Source: Oscillospiraceae bacterium
GTDB taxonomy: Bacteria > Bacillota > Clostridia > Oscillospirales > Ruminococcaceae
Assembly: GCA_014799385.1 (NCBI GenBank)
Contig: JAAVIC010000002.1
Coordinates: 1 to 64,000, forward strand
Reading direction: 5' to 3'
DNA: 64,000 bases
In this document: positions 19,097 to 29,678 of the stretch, in pieces
How the letters are laid out: each line of letters starts with the position of its first letter
Numbering within the stretch: position 1 is the first letter of the stretch
Notes under the pieces: model-generated
What the model was told of the DNA's origin: nothing
The model's database searches: none
What the model saw: the letters and a program-made list of their open reading frames with translations, nothing else
Program-made: the position numbers and the translations under genes

Positions 19097-19603
19097 TTAA
19101 TGCTCCTCGAAATATTTCACCAGCTTCGCGATTTCGTCCGCAATAACGAAATCGGAGGTGTTTCCGTTGACCATATAGGTCGCGTTCTTTCGGTAAATAT
19201 CGGCGCGTTTGCTGTACAGCTCACGGAGCTGTTCGGGGGTATTGTTCACCACAAGCGGACGGTTGGAATCTCCCTTGATACGCTCATAGCAGACCTCAAA
19301 CGCGGTGTTGATATACACGGACAGACCGACCTCCCGCGCGAATCTCGCGGTTTCATCGTTAAGCAGTGCGCCGCCGCCTGTTGCGACAATGCTCCCGCCG
19401 GACAGTTCGCGAATATATTTCGCTTCAAGCTGCCTGAAATGCGGTTCGCCGAACCGATCAAAAATTTCGGGTATCTGCATATTCTCCGCTGTGACAATGT
19501 ATTTGTCCAAGTCCACGAACCGCCGATTCATAGCGGTTGACAACATTCGCCCGATGTGACTTTTTCCGCAGCCCATAAACCCGCATAAATAAACGCTTTT
19601 CAT
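19097..19603 (-). CDS. aroK: Shikimate kinase
   Basis: YLCGFMGCGKSHIGRMLS, FVDLDKYIV, IFDRFGEPHFRQLEAKYIREL, IVATGGGALL; 4-nt overlap with aroE. Confidence 0.95.
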   Translation of the reverse strand: MKSVYLCGFMGCGKSHIGRMLSTAMNRRFVDLDKYIVTAENMQIPEIFDRFGEPHFRQLEAKYIRELSGGSIVATGGGALLNDETARFAREVGLSVYINTAFEVCYERIKGDSNRPLVVNNTPEQLRELYSKRADIYRKNATYMVNGNTSDFVIADEIAKLVKYFEEH

Positions 19604-20445
19604 ACCAGATTCTCCATATCCGCAATGAGTTTGTCAATATCTTCCTTTTTGTAGCTTGCGTTATCCCAGATTTCGTGCGCCGCAACCGCTTGAAGCACCA
19701 ACATAGCCATACCCGTCATTGCCGTGCAGCCGCGTTCCCGCGCGGTTTTCGCCAGAAGCGTTTCTTTGGGGTTGTAAATCGCGTCAAACACGTACTTTAC
19801 ATTGTCCAACACCTCGGGCAGGCAGGGCATTCTGTCCACTTTCGGGAACATTCCCACGGGGCAGGCGTTCAGCAGCAAATCAAATTTTTCACCGCCCAAA
19901 TCCGCGTTACTAAGCCCTTTTTCGCCGATTTCCGCGATTTTCACCTTTGTATCGGGATTCAGAGCGGTAATTTCCTCGACAGCCTTCTTCGCCAGCGGCA
20001 AATCGCTCGGCAGCGCGGCAATGGTAAGCTCTCCGCCCTCCAGAGCGGTTTCGATTGCCATCATACGACCTACTCCGCCGCAGCCGATAAGCAGCACCTT
20101 GGATTTCAGCGACGCCCCCAACATCTCAACCGATTTGGTGAACCCGATACAATCGGTGTTGTGACCGACCTTGCGGGTACCGTTTTTAACGCAGTTTACC
20201 GAACGGTAACGCTTTGCGCCGTCCGAAAGCTCATCACAATAATCAATAATTCCCATTTTGTGAGGAATTGTGATATTAAATCCGTCAAATTCCGACAGGA
20301 AATCAAATTTTGATTCCAACTCCGAAGGATCAATATCCTCCAACGTATATTCCACCTTTTCCCCGGACAGCTCAAACAGCCGCGCGTGAATCTGCGGCGA
20401 AAGCGAATGCCCCAAGGGATGTCCAATCAAACAAAACTTACGCAT
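19600..20445 (-). CDS. aroE: Shikimate dehydrogenase
   Basis: LIGHPLGHSLSPQIHARLFEL, FNITIPHKMGIIDYCDELS, GHNTDCIGF, LLIGCGGVGRMMAIE. Confidence 0.95.
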   Translation of the reverse strand: MRKFCLIGHPLGHSLSPQIHARLFELSGEKVEYTLEDIDPSELESKFDFLSEFDGFNITIPHKMGIIDYCDELSDGAKRYRSVNCVKNGTRKVGHNTDCIGFTKSVEMLGASLKSKVLLIGCGGVGRMMAIETALEGGELTIAALPSDLPLAKKAVEEITALNPDTKVKIAEIGEKGLSNADLGGEKFDLLLNACPVGMFPKVDRMPCLPEVLDNVKYVFDAIYNPKETLLAKTARERGCTAMTGMAMLVLQAVAAHEIWDNASYKKEDIDKLIADMENLV

Positions 20446-20452
20446 ATCTTCT

Positions 20453-20660
20453 CCTTATTTTAAAAGCAAATTGCGAACCGCACAGATGAAAATTGCAAAG
20501 CAATTTTCATCTGTGCTAGCTGAGCGACGCGGCACACCGCTTCGCGGAGTGACCGCCTCTGTTGCGCGGCATCCTTGCCGCGCTTTGGGCGGTCACCCTG
20601 CGACTTCGTGTCGCGGTATGCCGCGCCGCTCGCTTTCGCAATTTGCACGAGTTTCCAATA
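20453..20660 (-). repeat. Type I three-stem upstream repeat (aroE copy, expanded P2 arm)
   Basis: GCAAATTGCGAA at 20466 pairs with TTCGCAATTTGC at 20635; P3 GCACAGATGAAAATTGC/GCAATTTTCATCTGTGC; adjoins CTCCTTATTTTAA. Confidence 0.82.
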
Positions 20661-20729
20661 GGTTTTTTTGGTTATAGCGCAATTGATTTCACCCCGAACA
20701 GGGGATTATGGTTATAACCCATATAACTT

Positions 20730-21653
20730 TCAACCGTTAATCGCCGCGAGTGCCTTGTCAAGCGTTTCGGCATTCTCCACATAGGTGTTTACTGCGGGTT
20801 TGAGAGTCTTGCGAACCAGCCCCGAAAGCACCTTGCCCGGACCAAGCTCCACATACGCTTCAACTCCCGCTTCATTCATTGCGTTAAGCTCGTCCGTGAA
20901 TTTCACGGGATTGCAGATATGCGCGGCGAGATAACTCGGCATATCCGCGAAATCCGTCATTTTTGCTCCATACAGATTTGAGTAGAAATCGCAATTCGGC
21001 TTTCCGAATGCAAACCCCGCGATTTGCTCCTTGAACTCCGCCGCCGCGGATTCCATATGCTTGGTATGGAATGCCGCAGACACCGCGAGCTTCACACATC
21101 TGATTTTCCGCTCGGTGAACGCGTTTACTGCCTCGTCCACCGCCGCCGAATCCCCGGCAATGACCGTCTGAACGGGACAATTATAATTCGCGGGAACGCA
21201 GTATCCGTTAACGCCCGCGCAGACCTCCTCGATTGCCGCGCTGTCTGCGCCGATAACCGCCGCCATCGCGCCGTGAGTGCTTTCCGCTGCCTTTGCCATC
21301 GCCGCCGAGCGCAGCTTGATCGCCTTAAACGCGTCCTCAAGCGTGAGCATTCCGGCTGCGTACATCGCCGCGTACTCGCCCAGCGAGTGTCCCGCAACGG
21401 CGCAGTTTTCCACGCCGTTCTCGCGGACGGTGTTCAGTGCCAGCAGTGACACCGTGAAAATCGCGGGCTGTGACAGCCGCGTTTGTGCAAGCTCCTCCGC
21501 AGTGCTGTCCGTCAGCTTTTTGAGCAAATCATAGCCCAGAATGTCCGAGCCGCACTCCAGAATCATCTTTGCGCTGTCGAATTTCGCCGCAAGCTCCGCG
21601 CCCATGCCCGGATACTGCGACCCCTGTCCCGAAAATAAAAATGCTGTCTTCAT
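20730..21653 (-). CDS. fabD: Malonyl-CoA:ACP transacylase
   Basis: MKTAFLFSGQGSQYPGMGAEL, AVAGHSLGEYAAMYAAGML, ISAAFHTKHM-like; start 21653 chosen next to repeat/SD. Confidence 0.96.
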   Translation of the reverse strand: MKTAFLFSGQGSQYPGMGAELAAKFDSAKMILECGSDILGYDLLKKLTDSTAEELAQTRLSQPAIFTVSLLALNTVRENGVENCAVAGHSLGEYAAMYAAGMLTLEDAFKAIKLRSAAMAKAAESTHGAMAAVIGADSAAIEEVCAGVNGYCVPANYNCPVQTVIAGDSAAVDEAVNAFTERKIRCVKLAVSAAFHTKHMESAAAEFKEQIAGFAFGKPNCDFYSNLYGAKMTDFADMPSYLAAHICNPVKFTDELNAMNEAGVEAYVELGPGKVLSGLVRKTLKPAVNTYVENAETLDKALAAING

Positions 21654-21659
21654 AAAAAA

Positions 21660-21780
21660 CTCCTTATCTAAATTTGCAAATCCGAAACCGCGCAAATGCT
21701 TTTCATTTGCGCTTGCTGAGCGACCCATATCATCGCTGCGCGATGATATGCGCCGCTCACATTTCAGATTTGCGCTTCAT
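21660..21780 (-). repeat. Type I three-stem upstream repeat (fabD copy)
   Basis: GCAAATCCGAAA at 21676 pairs with TTTCAGATTTGC at 21762; inner CATATCATCGC/GCGATGATATG and GCGCAAATG/CATTTGCGC; adjoins CTCCTTATCTAAAT. Confidence 0.85.
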
Positions 21781-22054
21781 CCCAAGCTGTTGCTGTGAAA
21801 TACAACGTACTGACTCCTCACTCCACAGCGTTGTTCCGCGCCGCTCGCGTTTTGATTTTGCATTAATCACCGGTTTGTTGCTTGGGGATATAACGCGCAA
21901 AACTTCATTCAAATCTGTTTCCATGAACGATAATGCGTCTGAAATTCTCCCAGAACAGCAGATTGTGAATATAACTCAAATAACTGTCAACTGAATTTTT
22001 GCACTAAAATCTTGAAATTTTGATAAAAAATTCACAAGTTATCCAAAAATACGG

Positions 22055-22083
22055 TTGACAAATTGGATAAAATAGGTTAAAAT
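22055..22083 (+). promoter_or_regulatory. Sigma-A promoter of the fabH operon
   Basis: TTGACA - 17 nt - TAAAAT. Confidence 0.75.
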
Positions 22084-22173
22084 AATAAGTGTATGTATTT
22101 ACAATGTTCGGGATTTATATCCCCCACGTTTCATTATACATTATTTTCAAAATAAAATCAAGGAGTTTTTTCA

Positions 22174-23172
22174 ATGAGCGGTATAGAATTTTTGGGAACG
22201 GGCAGTTATGTCCCCGAATTTGTTGCGGATAACGACAAATTTTCGGAGATTCTCGATACGTCCGATGAGTGGATTTTCCCTCGGACTGGTATTAAACAGC
22301 GTCACATCGCAACCGACAAGCCGAACTACTATATGGGGGCGCAAGCGGCGAAACGCGCCTTGGAATCCGCGAAGTTCAACCCCGAGGACGTCAATCTCAT
22401 CATAGTTTCCACTTGCACGCCCGACTTTTTCTATCCCGCGATGAGCTGCCTGATTCAGAAGCTCATCGGCGCGAAGAATGCCGCGTGTTTTGACGTGAAC
22501 AGCGCGTGTACGGGGTTCATCACCTCGATGGACATCGCGCAAAAGTTCCTTGATACCGGAAAATATGAAAACGTCCTGATCGTAAGTACCGAGAAGCTCT
22601 CAAATCAAACCGACTACACCGACCGTGCGTCCAGTATCCTGTTCGGTGACGCGGCGGGCGCGGTACTTATCAAAAGGAGCGACAAGACATATACATCGTT
22701 TCTGGGCGCGGAGGGGGACGAATTTGAGGCACTTTACTGCAAAGTCCACTACCACCCGAATTGCCCGTGGTTCGGCGATATAGACGAGTATTACGAGCAC
22801 CGTTTCGACACCGAGGGCAAGCAGAATTACCTCGTTCAGGACGGCAAGGCGGTGTACAAGTTTGCTGTTAACGCAATGGCGAATGCCGTTAAAACTGCGG
22901 CAGAGCAGATTGGACTGGATATTTCGGAGCTGGATTTGGTGATTCCGCACCAGGCGAATCTGCGAATCATCGAGAAGGCCGCTGAAAATATGGGAATTCC
23001 GCCCGAAAAGCTGTTCACCAATATCAAGCATATGGGAAATGTTTCCAGTGCGTGCATTCCAGTTGGCTTGGACGAGATGTTCAAGGCGGGGAAGATAAAA
23101 CCCAGTATGAAGATATGCTTTGTAGGGTTCGGTGCGGGGCTGACTTACGGCTCTATTATTATGGAAGTATAA
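22174..23172 (+). CDS. fabH: 3-oxoacyl-ACP synthase III
   Basis: TGIKQRHIA, FDVNSACTGFITSMDIA, IPHQANLRIIEKAAENMGI, NIKHMGNVSSACIPVGLDEM, GFGAGLTYG. Confidence 0.97.
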   Translation: MSGIEFLGTGSYVPEFVADNDKFSEILDTSDEWIFPRTGIKQRHIATDKPNYYMGAQAAKRALESAKFNPEDVNLIIVSTCTPDFFYPAMSCLIQKLIGAKNAACFDVNSACTGFITSMDIAQKFLDTGKYENVLIVSTEKLSNQTDYTDRASSILFGDAAGAVLIKRSDKTYTSFLGAEGDEFEALYCKVHYHPNCPWFGDIDEYYEHRFDTEGKQNYLVQDGKAVYKFAVNAMANAVKTAAEQIGLDISELDLVIPHQANLRIIEKAAENMGIPPEKLFTNIKHMGNVSSACIPVGLDEMFKAGKIKPSMKICFVGFGAGLTYGSIIMEV

Positions 23173-23225
23173 ATTACAATTATTGGTAAAAATATTTTGA
23201 GCTGTATGATAATTCCACATCAACT

Positions 23226-23349
23226 TTAAGGTGACTAACGCAAATTCAAAACGCGAGTGAGGCATGTCATCGCTCAGCGATGATATGGCTCGCTCAGCGA
23301 ACGCAAATGCGAAGCATTTGCGTGGTTTTGGATTTGCCATTCAAATAAG
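23226..23349 (+). repeat. Type I three-stem upstream repeat, tandem copy 1 before fabG
   Basis: GCAAATTCAAAACG/GGTTTTGGATTTGC; TCATCGC-TCA-GCGATGA; ACGCAAATGC-GAA-GCATTTGCGT. Confidence 0.9.
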
Positions 23350-23471
23350 GTGATTAACGCAAATTCAAAACGCGAGTGAGGCACGTCATTGCGCAGCGAT
23401 GATATGGCTCGCTCAGCGAACGCAAATGCGAAGCATTTGCGTGGTTTTGGATTTGCCATTTAAATAAGGAG
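23345..23471 (+). repeat. Type I three-stem upstream repeat, tandem copy 2 before fabG, carries fabG SD
   Basis: Near-identical to copy 1 with 119-nt period; ends ATTTAAATAAGGAG then ATG at 23480. Confidence 0.9.
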
Positions 23472-23479
23472 TATTAAAG

Positions 23480-24223
23480 ATGGCTAAGACTGCAATTATA
23501 ACTGGTTCGGGGCGTGGAATCGGCGCGGCAATCGCGAAGCGCCTTGCAAAGGACGGATTCAACATCGTGATTAACGAGGTATCGCAGGAAGCTCTCGACA
23601 GCTACGGAAACGCGACCGCAGAGGAATGCCGCGCGTTCGGTGTTCAGGCGGAGTGCATTGCCGCGGACGTTTCGGATTATTCGCAATGCGAGGAAATGGT
23701 GAAGAAAGTCAAGGAGATTTTCGGAACTATTGACGTTCTCGTGAATAACGCGGGAATCACGCGTGACGGCTTGCTGCTGCGAATGGCGGAGGAAAATTAC
23801 GATGATGTGATTCGCATAAATCAGAAATCTGTGTTCAATATGACCAAGCACGTAGGAATGGTTATGCTGCGTCAAAAGAGCGGCAAAATCGTCAATCTCG
23901 CGTCTGTGGCGGGCCTGTACGGAAATCCGGGGCAGATGAATTATTCCGCGTCAAAGGGTGCGGTTATCGCGATGACAAGGACCGCCGCCAAAGAGCTTGG
24001 TTCTCGCGGAATCAACGTGAACGCGGTCGCACCGGGATTCATTAAGACGCCAATGACAGATAAGCTGACCGATGAGCAGCGTGATGCAATGCTCGCGCAA
24101 ATCGCTATGAAGCGTTATGGAGAGCCTGAGGAGGTTGCCTCTGTGGTATCGTTCCTGTGCAGCGATGACGCGTCTTACATCACCGGACAGATTATCGAAA
24201 TCAGCGGCGGATTGAGTATGTAA
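23480..24223 (+). CDS. fabG: 3-oxoacyl-ACP reductase
   Basis: SDR: GSGRGIGAAIAKRL, LVNNAGITRDGLLLRM, YSASKGAVIAMTRTAAKELGSRGINVNAVAPGFIKTPMT. Confidence 0.96.
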   Translation: MAKTAIITGSGRGIGAAIAKRLAKDGFNIVINEVSQEALDSYGNATAEECRAFGVQAECIAADVSDYSQCEEMVKKVKEIFGTIDVLVNNAGITRDGLLLRMAEENYDDVIRINQKSVFNMTKHVGMVMLRQKSGKIVNLASVAGLYGNPGQMNYSASKGAVIAMTRTAAKELGSRGINVNAVAPGFIKTPMTDKLTDEQRDAMLAQIAMKRYGEPEEVASVVSFLCSDDASYITGQIIEISGGLSM

Positions 24224-24251
24224 TGCAGTACTTTACGGAGGATTATTTAAT

Positions 24252-25496
24252 ATGATGGGAAATGAAAAACGAGTGGTGATAACGGGGCTTGGGTGCGTTA
24301 CACCATGCGGAAATTCGCCTGAGGAGCTTTGGGCGAATCTGCTTGCCGGCAAGCACGGCTTCGAGTTGGGGAACTGGTTTCCCGAAGAGCCCGAATCACG
24401 CAATATCGTGGCTAAGGTAAAGAATTTCGACCCTGGGGAGCTGTTCGATAAGAAAGAGCAGCGCCGCAACGATGTTATTGTTCAGTATGCCGTGTACTGC
24501 ACCATGCAGGCGCTGAAGGACGCGGGGACAGACTTTAAGGACCTTGACCCTTACAGAGTCGGCTGTGTTATCGGCAGCGGAATCGGCGGTATTTGTACCA
24601 CCGAACAGGAGCTTGACAACTACCGTGAAAAAGGAAACAAGCGCGTATCTGTGTTTACGATTACCAAGATGATTGGAAATATGGCGGCGGGCGAGGTTGC
24701 TATCCGCACGGGATTTAAGGGCACGAACTTCTGCGTGACTACCGCGTGCGCGTCCGGTACGCAGTCAATCGGCGAGGCATTCCGCGCTATCAAGCACGGG
24801 TATATTGACGCGGCAGTCGCGGGCGGCACGGAGCATTCCGACATCGGATTCTGCTATGCGGCGTTCAACAATATGAAAGCCATCACACGCTCTCAAGACC
24901 CCGACCGCGCGTCCGTTCCGTTTGACGCGGAGAGAAGCGGATTCGTGCTTGCGGACGGCTGCGGAATCCTGATTCTTGAGGAATACGAGCACGCAAAAGC
25001 GCGCGGAGCGAAAATCTACGCGGAGATATGCGGCTACGGCTCGACCTGTGACGCTCATCACGAAACCAGTCCCGACCCCGAGGGAAAGGGCGGCGCGAAA
25101 GCTATGGAGCTGGCAGTACAAGAGGCGGGAATCGACCCGAGCAGTGTGAATTACATCAACGCTCACGGAACGTCCACACATATGAATGACGCGACCGAAA
25201 CAATGGCAATCAAGCTGGCATTCGGCGACCACGCGCGCAATATCGCGATTAATTCCACCAAGTCGATGACGGGACATCTGCTCGGTGCGGCGGGCGGCGT
25301 AGAGGCAATCGTTACCGCGCTTTCCATCAAGAACGGAAAAATTCACCGCACGCTTGGATATAAAGTTCCCGACCCCGAGTGCGATTTGGATTACGTAACC
25401 GAGGGTACACGCGAGCTGAAAATCACTGCCGCGCTGTCCAATTCTCTCGGATTCGGCGGACACAACGGATGCATTTGTTTGAAGCCCGTTGATTAA
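24252..25496 (+). CDS. fabF: 3-oxoacyl-ACP synthase II
   Basis: [59 protein letters not shown]. Confidence 0.97.
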   Translation: MMGNEKRVVITGLGCVTPCGNSPEELWANLLAGKHGFELGNWFPEEPESRNIVAKVKNFDPGELFDKKEQRRNDVIVQYAVYCTMQALKDAGTDFKDLDPYRVGCVIGSGIGGICTTEQELDNYREKGNKRVSVFTITKMIGNMAAGEVAIRTGFKGTNFCVTTACASGTQSIGEAFRAIKHGYIDAAVAGGTEHSDIGFCYAAFNNMKAITRSQDPDRASVPFDAERSGFVLADGCGILILEEYEHAKARGAKIYAEICGYGSTCDAHHETSPDPEGKGGAKAMELAVQEAGIDPSSVNYINAHGTSTHMNDATETMAIKLAFGDHARNIAINSTKSMTGHLLGAAGGVEAIVTALSIKNGKIHRTLGYKVPDPECDLDYVTEGTRELKITAALSNSLGFGGHNGCICLKPVD

Positions 25497-25533
25497 GTTT
25501 AACCGTTTTAACAATTCGGAAAGGAAATGGAAA

Positions 25534-26013
25534 ATGAACTTAAAAGATAAAATAGAAACTCCGATCGAGGACACCGTGGAGTGCGTTGAGGCGCTCGCGA
25601 GAATCGTCAAGGAGAACGACCTTGGCAAAATCAAAATCAGCACTGCAGATATTGATATTGTGATCGAGGGCAGAAAGCAGCAGTCCGCGGTGATTCCGCC
25701 TATGACGGCAGTGGCGTCTGTGGCGGCTCCCACAGCGGCAGAACCCGCGGAGGCTGTAAAGTCTGCGGAGCCTGTAACGGGGAATTTCATCACCAGTCCG
25801 ATTATCGGAACGTTTTACAGCTCTCCCAGTCCCGAAAAGCCCGCGTACGTAAAACTCGGCGACACCGTTAATGTCGGCGATGTGGTGTGCATTATCGAGA
25901 GTATGAAGCTGATGAACGAGATAAACAGCGAGTTCTCGGGCCGTGTAGCGGAGATTTACGTGAATAACGGCGATTCCGTGGAATACGGGCAGAAATTGTT
26001 CAGGATTGAGTAA
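25534..26013 (+). CDS. accB: Acetyl-CoA carboxylase biotin carboxyl carrier protein
   Basis: Biotinylation motif [11 protein letters not shown]; start at 25534. Confidence 0.95.
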   Translation: MNLKDKIETPIEDTVECVEALARIVKENDLGKIKISTADIDIVIEGRKQQSAVIPPMTAVASVAAPTAAEPAEAVKSAEPVTGNFITSPIIGTFYSSPSPEKPAYVKLGDTVNVGDVVCIIESMKLMNEINSEFSGRVAEIYVNNGDSVEYGQKLFRIE

Positions 26014-26027
26014 CGGGGGGATGTATT

Positions 26028-26462
26028 ATGACGCTGAATTTGGAGCAAATCAAGGAAATCATTCCGCACCGCGACCCGTTTTTGTTGATTGACGAGGTAA
26101 CGGAGCTTGAACCGGGTGTGAGCGTTAAGGCGAAAAAGTACCTCAAGCCCGATGAATACTGGTTTAAGGGGCATTTCCCGGGGCAGCCGGTCACTCCCGG
26201 AGTGCTGATGATTGAGATGTTGGCGCAGGCGGGCGCGGTATGCGCGTTGTCGCTCCCCGAAAATAAGGGTAAAATCGCTTTTTTCGCGGGAATAGACAAG
26301 GCTCGTTTTAGAGGACAGGTTCTGCCGGGGGATACATTGGAGCTGTCGGTTACAATTACGAAACAAATGGGCGCAATTGGCTTTGGAAGGGCAGTTGCGA
26401 CTGTAAACGGAAAAAAGGTTGTTACCGGTGAAATTAGCTTTGCGGTTGCGGATCCGAAATAA
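26028..26462 (+). CDS. fabZ: 3-hydroxyacyl-ACP dehydratase
   Basis: IIPHRDPFLLIDEV, YWFKGHFPGQPVTPGVLMIEMLAQAGAV. Confidence 0.96.
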   Translation: MTLNLEQIKEIIPHRDPFLLIDEVTELEPGVSVKAKKYLKPDEYWFKGHFPGQPVTPGVLMIEMLAQAGAVCALSLPENKGKIAFFAGIDKARFRGQVLPGDTLELSVTITKQMGAIGFGRAVATVNGKKVVTGEISFAVADPK

Positions 26463-26578
26463 TAATTGAAATAGTGCGGTGCGTGAAAACACTCCGACAG
26501 GTTTTCTTCGGGCGAGATTGAATTTCAAAAACCTATCGGAGAGTAGTGACGGGGCGTTATAATTCACTGCAAGTTTAT

Positions 26579-26715
26579 GGTGATTCGTGCAAATTCAAAA
26601 CGTGAGCGTTACATCTTACCGCGCAGCGGTGAGATGTAACGCTCAGCGAGCACAAACGAAAATTGCAAAGCAATTTTCGTTTGCGCGTTTTTGAATTTGC
26701 CATTAAAATAAGGAG
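26579..26715 (+). repeat. Type I three-stem upstream repeat (accC copy)
   Basis: GCAAATTCAAAACG/CGTTTTTGAATTTGC; GAGCGTTACATCTTACCGC-GCA-GCGGTGAGATGTAACGCTC; ACGAAAATTGC-AAA-GCAATTTTCGT; ends AAAATAAGGAG before ATG 26721. Confidence 0.88.
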
Positions 26716-26720
26716 CAGAG

Positions 26721-28070
26721 ATGTTTAACAAGATACTTATTGCCAATCGCGGCGAAATCGCGATTCGTATTATGAGAGCCTGCCGCGAGCTTGGAATTAA
26801 GACCGTGGCTGTGTATTCCACGGCGGACAAGTCGGCGCTCCACGCGCAAATCGCGGACGAGGCTATATGCATAGGCGCTGCGCCCTCGAAGGACAGCTAT
26901 CTGAACACCAAGTCGATTATCGCCGCGTGCGAGATTACCGGCGCGAACGCGATTCACCCGGGTTTCGGGTTTCTGTCCGAGAACGCGGATTTTGCGCGGT
27001 TATGCGAAAAATGCGGAATCACATTTATCGGTCCGACACCTAAGACCATGGACGAAATGGGAGATAAGGCGCACGCGCGGCAGACGATGATTGACGCGGG
27101 TGTGCCTGTAATCCCCGGTTCGGACGGAATCGTCAAAACGCTTGAGGACGCGAAAGCTGTCTGCCGCGAAATCGGCTATCCCGTTATGGTAAAGGCAACG
27201 GCGGGCGGCGGCGGACGTGGAATCCGCCTTGTTGAGAACGAATCCGATTTGGAGGCGAAGTTCAATGAGGCTTCCGCGGAGGCGGCGGCGAATTTCGGCA
27301 ACGGGGATTTGTATATTGAGAAGTTTGTCGTAAATCCGCGCCATATTGAGGTTCAGCTTTTGGCGGACGATTACGGAAACGTGGTACATCTCGGAGAACG
27401 TGATTGTTCGCTTCAGCGGCGGAATCAAAAGGTTCTCGAGGAAAGCCCGAGCCCGATTATGACCGATGAGCTGCGCGCGAAGATGGGCGCGGCGGCGGTC
27501 GCGGCGGCAAAGGCTTGCGGATACCGAAACGCGGGTACGATTGAGTTCCTTGTTGATAAGGACAGAAATTTCTATTTTATGGAAATGAACACACGCATTC
27601 AGGTTGAACACCCAGTTACGGAGTTTGTTACGGGAATCGACCTTGTGAAAGCGCAAATCCGTATTGCAAGCGGCGAGAAGCTGTGGTTCACGCAGGACGA
27701 TGTTCACGTTACGGGGCACGCTATCGAGTGCCGTATCAATGCCGAAGACCCGCGCAGCAATTTCCGTCCGTGCCCCGGAGTGATAAGGTCTATACACGTT
27801 CCGGGCGGCTTTAATGTGCGTATCGACAGCGCGGCATATGTGGGATACGAAATTCCCCCGTATTACGACAGCATGATAGCCAAGCTGATTGTAAAGGGTA
27901 TGGACAGGGAAGAGGCGATCGCTAAAATGCGTGTGGCACTCGCGGAGTTCATCATTGACGGTGTGGAAACGAATATTGATTTCCATCTGCGTTTGATACG
28001 CAACGAGAACTTTGAAAGCGGCGAGTTCGACAACGGCTTCTTAAACCGCGTAAACATTATGGAGGATTGA
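26721..28070 (+). CDS. accC: Acetyl-CoA carboxylase biotin carboxylase subunit
   Basis: [59 protein letters not shown]. Confidence 0.97.
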   Translation: MFNKILIANRGEIAIRIMRACRELGIKTVAVYSTADKSALHAQIADEAICIGAAPSKDSYLNTKSIIAACEITGANAIHPGFGFLSENADFARLCEKCGITFIGPTPKTMDEMGDKAHARQTMIDAGVPVIPGSDGIVKTLEDAKAVCREIGYPVMVKATAGGGGRGIRLVENESDLEAKFNEASAEAAANFGNGDLYIEKFVVNPRHIEVQLLADDYGNVVHLGERDCSLQRRNQKVLEESPSPIMTDELRAKMGAAAVAAAKACGYRNAGTIEFLVDKDRNFYFMEMNTRIQVEHPVTEFVTGIDLVKAQIRIASGEKLWFTQDDVHVTGHAIECRINAEDPRSNFRPCPGVIRSIHVPGGFNVRIDSAAYVGYEIPPYYDSMIAKLIVKGMDREEAIAKMRVALAEFIIDGVETNIDFHLRLIRNENFESGEFDNGFLNRVNIMED

Positions 28071-28074
28071 CTAA

Positions 28075-28959
28075 ATGGCGTCTATTGAGGATTTGTTCAA
28101 GGTTGTAAAGTCGCGGTTTATGGACGACAACCAACACACACCCGCGACAAAAGACGTGGAGATTCCGCGCGATTTGCTGTTCAAGTGTCCGCGCTGCGGC
28201 GGAGTGTTTTATAATGAGGAGTTCGTGAACGCGCTGAAGGTTTGTCCGAAGTGCAATTATCACGCGCGCCTAACGTGGCAGGAGCGGTTGTCGCTCACTG
28301 CGGACGATGGCAGTTTTATTGAGTTGGACGCGGGTATGAAATCTCTTAATCCGATAGGTTTTCCGCGTTACGAGGATAAAGTGGAAAAGTGCGCCGAGCA
28401 GTGCGATACCAACGAGGCAATCGTGACGGGCGAGTGCACGATTCGCGGATACCGCACGGTTATCGGCATTATGGACAGTCACTTTATGATGGCGAGTATG
28501 GGCAGCGTGGTGGGCGAGAAAATCACCCGCGCGTTTGAATACGCGACCGAAAAGGGTCTGCCGGTAGTTATGTTCACAAGCTCCGGCGGAGCGCGAATGC
28601 AGGAGGGAATCATCTCGCTTATGCAGATGGCAAAGACCTCAGGCGCGGTAAAGCGGCACAACGACGCGGGCGGACTGTACATCACGGTTATGACTGACCC
28701 GACCACGGGCGGTGTTACGGCTTCATTTGCGAGTCTGGGCGACATTATAATTGCCGAGCCAAAAGTGCTTATCGGGTTCGCGGGGCGGCGCGTTATTCAG
28801 GATACGATTCGTCAGCGGCTGCCGGACGACTTCCAGTCGGCGGAGTTCCAGTTGGACTGCGGTTTCGTGGATACTATCGTAGAGCGCGGAATGATGCGTA
28901 AGGCATTGTCCGGTATACTTAAGCTGCACGGATTCCCGAAAGAAACAATCGCGAGGTAA
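28075..28959 (+). CDS. accD: Acetyl-CoA carboxylase carboxyltransferase beta subunit
   Basis: Zinc motif CPRCGGVFYNEEF...CPKCNYHARL; FTSSGGARMQEGIISLMQM. Confidence 0.96.
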   Translation: MASIEDLFKVVKSRFMDDNQHTPATKDVEIPRDLLFKCPRCGGVFYNEEFVNALKVCPKCNYHARLTWQERLSLTADDGSFIELDAGMKSLNPIGFPRYEDKVEKCAEQCDTNEAIVTGECTIRGYRTVIGIMDSHFMMASMGSVVGEKITRAFEYATEKGLPVVMFTSSGGARMQEGIISLMQMAKTSGAVKRHNDAGGLYITVMTDPTTGGVTASFASLGDIIIAEPKVLIGFAGRRVIQDTIRQRLPDDFQSAEFQLDCGFVDTIVERGMMRKALSGILKLHGFPKETIAR

Positions 28960-29016
28960 TTATAGAGAACGGAGAAAGTCCGATTTCGAGAACGATATTC
29001 CGGTGGGAGTATAAGA

Positions 29017-29649
29017 ATGAGCGTTGAATTTATACAAAAGTGGATTGAAAGCGCAGTCTGCGGGCTGCTCGGCAAGGACGCGGTCGACGAGAGTGATCTC
29101 GCAAAAATAAAGTATCTTGCCGTAGGCGAAAGCTTTCAAAACGATTTCTTTATCGAGATGTCGCTTGAACAGCCGCCTAAGCCATTTGTCAATTTCGATG
29201 GCGGTGATGAATGGACTTACTGTCTGCGCGGAGCGGATATAAAGCCTTTGATAGAGAAATTTAAGGGCAAAACAGACGTTGAGCTTTCGATGTTCGGTCT
29301 TGATAAAGAAGACGAGGAGTGGGAAGAAATCATTTTCACGGAGGAGTCGGAGAGCCTTTGGAAGAAGTTCTCAAAGTGTGTTTTCAAAGATAGACACTAC
29401 GAGAAGCATACCGACCTCGATGAATGGGATGCGTGGTATGATGGAGTCAGTGCTTCGCTGTGGCGGGATATATCGCTGTTTACGGGCGTTGAGGTCTTGC
29501 GTATACAGGGGCTGGATATACCCGACCTTACGTTTTTGGATAATTTCCCCGATCTGAGGGCATTGGAGCTTGTCGAAACGAAGTTCGCCAAGACGGACGG
29601 CATCGAGAAGCTGGAGCGTCTTGAACAGTTGGCTTGTTGGTTGGATTAA
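29017..29649 (+). CDS. Hypothetical protein with C-terminal LRR-like segment (paralog 1)
   Basis: VEVLRIQGLDIPDLTFLDNFPDLRALELVETKFAKTDGIEKLERLEQLACWLD; clear paralog of next ORF. Confidence 0.75.
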   Translation: MSVEFIQKWIESAVCGLLGKDAVDESDLAKIKYLAVGESFQNDFFIEMSLEQPPKPFVNFDGGDEWTYCLRGADIKPLIEKFKGKTDVELSMFGLDKEDEEWEEIIFTEESESLWKKFSKCVFKDRHYEKHTDLDEWDAWYDGVSASLWRDISLFTGVEVLRIQGLDIPDLTFLDNFPDLRALELVETKFAKTDGIEKLERLEQLACWLD

Positions 29650-29678
29650 AGTGAGGTAAAAAGGGAGGTCAAGTCGAA

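Noticed and set aside
23274-23459. 61-aa ORF (MANPKPRKCFAFAFAERAISSL...) and similar ORFs at 22600 and 45393
   Set aside because: These recurring peptides are translations of the structured repeat itself, not genes.
23226-23471. CRISPR array candidate
   Set aside because: Only two adjacent units, each internally palindromic with no unique spacers and no cas genes; better explained as a tandem structured repeat.
26488-26545. Hairpin CTCCGACAGGTTTT...AAAAACCTATCGGAG after fabZ
   Set aside because: Could be a terminator or attenuator, but no U-tract and the operon clearly continues; left unassigned.
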